NCBI GenBank assembly: GCA_030428025.1
Contig: JAUIBJ010000071.1
Location: 1 to 9,873 of the forward strand
DNA from: Alphaproteobacteria bacterium
Lineage (GTDB): Bacteria > Pseudomonadota > Alphaproteobacteria > Rhodobacterales > Rhodobacteraceae
Reading direction: 5' to 3'
Length of the DNA: 9,873 bases
Part shown: piece after piece, positions 6,726 through 9,873 of the stretch
Layout: every line of letters begins with the position of its first letter
How positions within the stretch are numbered: position 1 is the stretch's first letter
Made by a program: the position numbers and the translations under genes
Notes under the pieces: generated by a model
Told to the model about the DNA's origin: nothing
Seen by the model: the letters and a program-made list of their open reading frames with translations, nothing else
Databases searched by the model: none

Positions 6726-7345
6726 AAGGGAAAGGCGAGTTCGGGTTTGTAGCTGTCGAAGCTGGAAAGCGTCTGAGCGTTGCATTCCTTTTGCCAGCGC
6801 GACCCCGGCACAACCGCCGAGACGCAGGGGAAGGATGCGCGGTAACCGGCGGTGCGCTCGTTCTCCTCGATGGCGATGGCCGCCATGCCGGCCACGATCC
6901 CGCCCTGCCGCTCGCCCAGCCGCATGGCGCCGTCCATCGTGCCCCCGGTCTCGACCCATTGGTCGGCCAGCAGCACGCGGGTTCCCGGGGCGAAGGCGGG
7001 CTTGCGCATCTCCATGTCCTGGGTGCGGCCGGAATAGTTGCCGAAGCTCACCTTGTCGGTATCGACGCACAGCTTGCCGGCCTTGCGGATCGGCAGGAAC
7101 CCCACTTTCGAGCGCGCCGCCAGCGCCGCGCCCAGCACGAAGCCCATCGCGTCGAGCCCGGCCACCACATCATATTCCACCCCGTCCAGATCGGCCATCA
7201 GATCGTCCAGCAGGTCGTTGAAGGCGCGGGCGTTGATGTAGATCGAGGTCGGGTCGAGCCAGGCGAACTTGTCGCCCTTGGTGTTGGGCGCCATGATGTT
7301 GAGATACCAGCGGTCGTCGCGCGGGCCCTTGTCTTGTTCCGTCAT
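6722..7345 (-). CDS. Adenine-phosphoribosyltransferase-like enzyme with altered PRPP motif
   Basis: This 207-residue protein is a type I phosphoribosyltransferase, a class that joins a nitrogen base to PRPP. It resembles Apt in three places: the N-terminal FAWLDPTSIYINARAFNDL (27-45), the core VAGLDAMGFVLGAALA (61-76) with the flexible loop VGFLPIRKAGKL (81-92), and the PRPP loop VLLADQWVETGGTMDGA (124-140). In Apt the last reads VDDxxATGGT; here the second Asp is Gln129 and the Ala is Glu131. A C-terminal extension after about residue 165, with three Cys in the protein (93, 174, 188), is not obviously Apt-like. The base substrate may thus differ from adenine. It starts within the stop of the BtpA-like gene (ATGA overlap) behind a very strong GGGAGGAG site, so it is translationally coupled to that gene. 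It is cytoplasmic by all signs. Confidence 0.85.
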   Translation of the reverse strand: MTEQDKGPRDDRWYLNIMAPNTKGDKFAWLDPTSIYINARAFNDLLDDLMADLDGVEYDVVAGLDAMGFVLGAALAARSKVGFLPIRKAGKLCVDTDKVSFGNYSGRTQDMEMRKPAFAPGTRVLLADQWVETGGTMDGAMRLGERQGGIVAGMAAIAIEENERTAGYRASFPCVSAVVPGSRWQKECNAQTLSSFDSYKPELAFPF

Positions 7346-8088
7346 GTCTCTCCTCCCTGTCCCAGATCGCGGGTGACGCGCATCAGCGCCTCCAGCCGCT
7401 CGGGGTCGATGTCATAGAAATTGCCGGGCTCGTTGATGCCGGTAGCGACCATGAAGCAATCCACGTCCGCATAGGCGCGGGCGTTTTCCGGCGTCACGCC
7501 CGAGGCCAGCGCCAGCGGCCGGTCACCGATGGCGGCGCGGAAGGTCGCGACCTTGCCAAGCTCGGCCTCGTGGCCGGTGGCGACGCCCGAGGTGGTGATC
7601 ACGTCCATGAAGGCACAGGCCTCGCGCGCGGCATCGCCGTAATGCTCGGGCGCCACCTCGCGCTGTTTCTTGAAACAGGTGCCGCCGAAATAGAGCCCCC
7701 GCCAGCCGCTCGTCTCGAAGGCCTCGGCGATCTCCTTCGCCTCGCTGTTCTCGCCGAACTCGTCGATCCGCGCATCGTCGGCCCAATAGGCATCGACTGC
7801 ACAGCCCGCACGCGCCAGATCGCCCAGCATCGGAAAGGCCTCGCGCCCGGTTACGGCCAGAAAGTTCACCCCGATCCAGAGCGACGGGAACCGCGCGCGG
7901 GCATGGGCGATGATCGGCAGGAAGCGTTCGGGCTCGAAATCGTGGTTGATCAGGAAGCAGCCGGGCGCGCCCGCGCCGATCACCCTGCGCAGGTTCGCGA
8001 CCGTCCGCTCGTTGTCCAGCACATGGATGACCGGCAGAACCACCGGCCCCGGCGCCTTGAACAGCTTGTGAAAATCCGCCCGTTTCAT
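7342..8088 (-). CDS. BtpA/SgcQ-family TIM-barrel protein
   Basis: This 248-residue protein has the alternating strand-helix pattern of a TIM barrel and the BtpA/SgcQ family marks: VVLPVIHV (16-23) at the start, FLINHDFEP (45-53), WIGVNFLAV (71-79), DAYWADDARID (99-109), LYFGGTCFKKQ (132-142), MDVITTSGVATGHEA (161-175), and LASGVTPENARAYADVDCFM (194-213) followed by VATGI (214-218). The family is named after a cyanobacterial protein needed for photosystem I, but most members lie in metabolic operons and have no known reaction. The last two blocks resemble the phosphate-binding strands of phosphoribosyl isomerase-type barrels, which would suit a phosphorylated substrate. It begins a two-gene unit with the phosphoribosyltransferase. 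The start at 8088 has only a weak upstream site; no better in-frame start was seen. Confidence 0.83.
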   Translation of the reverse strand: MKRADFHKLFKAPGPVVLPVIHVLDNERTVANLRRVIGAGAPGCFLINHDFEPERFLPIIAHARARFPSLWIGVNFLAVTGREAFPMLGDLARAGCAVDAYWADDARIDEFGENSEAKEIAEAFETSGWRGLYFGGTCFKKQREVAPEHYGDAAREACAFMDVITTSGVATGHEAELGKVATFRAAIGDRPLALASGVTPENARAYADVDCFMVATGINEPGNFYDIDPERLEALMRVTRDLGQGGET

Positions 8089-8142
8089 GGCTGCAAGGCT
8101 ACCGCCACCCGCGAGATTAAAGAAATTTATTGTTGCAATCGC
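8089..8142. promoter_or_regulatory. Divergent promoter region with LysR-type operator candidates
   Basis: This short gap separates the LysR regulator from the BtpA-like gene. It contains an AT-rich stretch (8115-8135). ATTG-TTG-CAAT at 8129-8139 is a dyad with a T-N11-A-like setting, as LysR-family proteins prefer. An overlapping imperfect dyad, TGC-AATC-GCAT-GATT-a-GCA, runs 8134-8152 and covers the first possible regulator start codon. This is the typical layout for autoregulation plus control of the divergent gene; binding is inferred. Confidence 0.45.
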
Positions 8143-9051
8143 ATGATTAGCATTTCAAATCCCCGCATGCGCACGGTCAACCTGCCCACCGATCTGCTTC
8201 GCTCCTTCGTCACCGTGATCGAGGTAAAGAGCTTCACGCGCGCCGCCGATCTTCTGGGCCGGTCTCAACCAGCCGTCAGCCTGCAGATCAAGCGGCTGGA
8301 GGAATTGGTGGGCTACAAGCTCATCCATCAGAAGGGCCGGGTGATGCAGGTCAGCGAGAAGGGCGAGGCCCTGGCCATGCATGCGCGCCAGATCCTGCGG
8401 CTGAACGACCTGGCCATGGGGCTGTTCGACCGGGAGGAACGGCACGACACGCTGCGCGTGGGCCTGCCGCTGGATTACGGCGTTCGGCGCCTGCAACAGA
8501 CCCTGACCGCGCTGATGAGATCCGAGCCCGATCTGCGCCTCGTCATCCGCTGCGACCTGTCGCAGAACCTGCTCGACGCGCTGTTGCGCGACGAGGTCGA
8601 CATGATGGTGGCGCTCTATCAGGGGGGCGATCCGCAGTTTCTGGTGCGGCGCTGGCAGGAACAGCCCTTCTGGGTGGGCGCGGCGGGCCAGCGGCCGTCG
8701 GATTTCACCGACCTGCCGCTGGTGGCGCACCCGCCCGGCTGCGTCTACCGCCAGCGGATGACCGAGGCGCTGAAACTGGCGCGGCGCGGCTGGCAGGTGG
8801 TATTCTCCAGCCCCGATATCGACGCGGTGCAACAGGCGGTCCGCGACGGGCTGGGGTTTTCCAGCCTGACCAATTCGACCATGCAGCCGGGCATGCAACG
8901 GATCGCGCCGGAAGAGGGCCTGCCCGAACTTGACCCCCTGCGCATCGGCCTGTTCTATCGCCAGACCCGGCTGAGCGGTGGCGGCAATCTGGTGGCCGAA
9001 CGTCTGACCCAGGTCATCGAGGGGTTTCTGGAGCCGGGCGAAGTCACCTGA
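8143..9051 (+). CDS. LysR-family transcriptional regulator
   Basis: This protein has up to 302 residues, the normal length for the family. Near the N-terminus is the winged helix-turn-helix: DLLRSFVTVIEVKSFTRAAD, then LLGRSQPAVSLQIKRLEEL, VGYKLIHQKGR and the wing MQVSEKGEAL, about residues 17-80, followed by a linker helix. The rest (from about 95) is the two-lobed inducer-binding domain, opening with DTLRVGLPLDYG. Two starts are possible, 8143 and 8167 (eight codons later); neither has a good Shine-Dalgarno, and the first lies within a candidate operator. Upstream the frame is open to 7570 but overlaps the BtpA-like gene and has no family features. It is divergent from the BtpA/PRTase pair and is their likeliest target; it may also act on the solute-binding gene downstream. 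The inducer is unknown. Confidence 0.93.
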   Translation: MISISNPRMRTVNLPTDLLRSFVTVIEVKSFTRAADLLGRSQPAVSLQIKRLEELVGYKLIHQKGRVMQVSEKGEALAMHARQILRLNDLAMGLFDREERHDTLRVGLPLDYGVRRLQQTLTALMRSEPDLRLVIRCDLSQNLLDALLRDEVDMMVALYQGGDPQFLVRRWQEQPFWVGAAGQRPSDFTDLPLVAHPPGCVYRQRMTEALKLARRGWQVVFSSPDIDAVQQAVRDGLGFSSLTNSTMQPGMQRIAPEEGLPELDPLRIGLFYRQTRLSGGGNLVAERLTQVIEGFLEPGEVT

Positions 9052-9076
9052 CGCGCGCCCACATCATGCCGGCTGA

Positions 9077-9103
9077 AAAAATTTTCCATTTGGTAAAATT
9101 TTT
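9077..9103. repeat. AT-rich inverted repeat downstream of the LysR gene
   Basis: The arms AAAAATTTT (9077-9085) and AAAATTTTT (9095-9103) are perfectly complementary around CCATTTGGT. If T9094 is bulged, CCA pairs with TGG and the dyad extends to 12 pairs. It starts 25 bases after the LysR stop and ends at a TTGGAC -35 candidate. It could be an operator or a curved-DNA element. As an RNA it is too AT-rich for a normal terminator stem. Confidence 0.55.
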
Positions 9104-9121
9104 GGACTGTGACAAACTGCT

Positions 9122-9138
9122 GGCGAATCATTTTCGCC
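9122..9138 (+). repeat. Short inverted repeat, GGCGAA/TTCGCC
   Basis: GGCGAA (9122-9127) and TTCGCC (9133-9138) enclose TCATT. No U-run follows on either strand, so a terminator is unlikely. It overlaps the AATCAT -10 candidate, so it may instead be a binding site. Confidence 0.4.
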
Positions 9139-9259
9139 GAAAAAGCGCGCGGGGGACGTCGATTTACGGGCCTTATGGTTCCATATGGTCGATAAATTTC
9201 CGAAACATGGGAATCTTCTCTACACTCTGCCTGCGCGAAGCGGAAAAAGACCAAGACAA

Positions 9260-9280
9260 GGCGCCGGGATCACCGGCGCC
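9260..9280 (+). promoter_or_regulatory. Hairpin in the leader of the second binding-protein gene
   Basis: GGCGCCGG (9260-9267) and CCGGCGCC (9273-9280) pair perfectly around GATCA. The hairpin ends 11 bases before the GGAGG site and 23 before the ATG. With no U-run after it, it is more likely a leader-stabilising stem or a translation element than a terminator. Confidence 0.5.
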
Positions 9281-9303
9281 ACGACAACAGCGGAGGTATC
9301 CTG

Positions 9304-9873
9304 ATGACCGAAAAGAACCGGAAGACCGGCACACATTTCCTGCGGCGAGACGTGTTGAGGCTGGGGGGCGGTGTCGCCCTGTCCGCGCCTTTCGTCGGGC
9401 GCGCCTGGGCGCAGACGACCGAGATCAACATGCTGGCCTGGTACGGCCATGGCGAACCCGACATGGTGGGCGCCTTCGAAGAGGCCAATAACGTCAAGTT
9501 CGTGCCGAAATATTATGCCGGCGGCGACAACATGCTGGCGCTGATCGCCCAGTCGCCCCCCGGCACCTATGACGTCATCCTGTCGGATGGCGAGTTCGTC
9601 CAGCAACTGAACGCGGCGGGCTATATCGAGCCGCTCAACCCCGACGACTACCCCTTCGACGACATGCTGCACGAGGACTTCACCAAGTTCCCCGGCCACT
9701 GGGACGGCGACACGCTCTATTCCATGATCCTGCGCGGCGGCCATCTGGGCGTTTCCTACAACACCACCGCCGTCAGCGCGGAAGAGGCGCAAAGCTACGA
9801 GGCGTTCTGGAAGCCCGAGATCAAGGGCAAGGTGGGCCATTTCGACTGGCACCTGCCCAATCTCGGCATGATG
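9304..9873 (+). CDS. Tat-exported extracellular solute-binding protein, N-terminal 190 residues (runs off the window)
   Basis: The frame opens at an ATG seven bases after GGAGG (9292-9296) and remains open to the window end. Residues 1-36 form a twin-arginine signal: FLRRDVLRLGGGVALSAPF with a likely cut after AWA36. The mature part has the fold marks of the PotD/PotF-related binding proteins (MLAWYGHGEPDM, 43-54; YYAGGDNMLALIAQ; TYDVILSDGEFVQQL; AAGYIEPLN; GGHLGVSYN). It lacks the NW..Y amine-binding opening of the first binding protein, so its ligand is probably different. Transporter partners would lie to the right, outside the window. Tat export implies folding in the cytoplasm, common for this subfamily in Rhodobacterales. 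It may be part of the LysR-controlled unit or a separate operon. Confidence 0.85.
   Translation, partial: MTEKNRKTGTHFLRRDVLRLGGGVALSAPFVGRAWAQTTEINMLAWYGHGEPDMVGAFEEANNVKFVPKYYAGGDNMLALIAQSPPGTYDVILSDGEFVQQLNAAGYIEPLNPDDYPFDDMLHEDFTKFPGHWDGDTLYSMILRGGHLGVSYNTTAVSAEEAQSYEAFWKPEIKGKVGHFDWHLPNLGMM

Larger units (their letters stand above)
9052..9303 (+). promoter_or_regulatory. AT-rich intergenic region upstream of the second binding-protein gene
   Basis: No gene is visible in these 252 bases. The region is much AT-richer than its flanks and carries several dyads listed separately. Possible promoter elements are TTGGAC (9102-9107) with AATCAT (9126-9131) at 18-base spacing, and a TACACT -10-like box at 9221-9226 whose -35 is poor. 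ATGG-TT-CCAT (9175-9184) overlaps the palindrome CCATATGG (9181-9188). GTCGAT occurs at 9158 and again at 9188, 30 bases apart. A promoter must lie here; its exact position is uncertain. Confidence 0.5.

Noticed and set aside
7342..8088. Role in photosystem assembly suggested by the BtpA name
   Set aside because: No photosynthesis genes are nearby, and the gene is coupled to a phosphoribosyltransferase. The family is widespread in non-photosynthetic bacteria.
7570..8142. Upstream extension of the LysR frame into the BtpA-like gene
   Set aside because: It is antisense to a well-supported gene. The LysR DNA-binding domain begins just after 8143/8167 at the normal distance from the N-terminus.
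9077..9103. Intrinsic terminator for the LysR gene
   Set aside because: The stem is almost entirely A-T and is followed by GG instead of a U-run, so it does not fit a standard terminator.

Overview
The window looks like accessory chromosome of a GC-rich alphaproteobacterium, most likely the Rhodobacterales/Roseobacter group. This is inferred from strong G/C third-position bias, densely overlapping operons, and protein types typical of that group (PotABCD-type importer, DUF1989 protein, BtpA-like protein, LysR regulator). No rRNA, tRNA, CRISPR array, transposase or phage gene was seen. All genes share similar base composition, so there is no clear sign of recent insertion.

Region 1 (1-5813, minus strand) is one long operon, read right to left: periplasmic polyamine-type binding protein (5813-4740), two permeases (4669-3818 and 3818-3036), ATPase (3039-1948), a GT1-type glycosyltransferase (1951-656), a small DUF861-type cupin (659-315) and the N-terminal third or less of an aldehyde dehydrogenase that runs off the left edge (302-1). 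From the first permease to the cupin every junction overlaps by 1 or 4 bases, and the dehydrogenase follows after 12 bases. A strong GC hairpin lies between the binding-protein gene and the first permease gene.

Region 2 (5814-6717) is a divergent promoter region and, on the plus strand, a DUF1989 protein, a family that includes carboxyguanidine deiminase subunits. Region 3 (6722-8088, minus) is a translationally coupled pair: a BtpA/SgcQ-family TIM-barrel protein followed by an adenine-phosphoribosyltransferase-like enzyme with an altered PRPP motif. The DUF1989 gene and this pair converge with only 4 bases between their stop codons. Region 4 (8089-9051) is a LysR regulator divergent from the pair. 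Region 5 (9052-9873) is an AT-rich intergenic region with several dyads, followed by the start of a second, Tat-exported solute-binding protein.

Working model (inference): the locus imports a polyamine-like or guanidino compound and processes it. The glycosyltransferase, cupin and dehydrogenase are made together with the transporter. The DUF1989 protein and the PRTase/BtpA pair may be further catabolic or salvage steps, possibly under the LysR regulator. The two most unusual points are a GT1 enzyme, apparently lacking the usual N-terminal catalytic histidine, inside a polyamine-importer operon, and the coupled phosphoribosyltransferase/TIM-barrel pair. The substrate cannot be read from the sequence.
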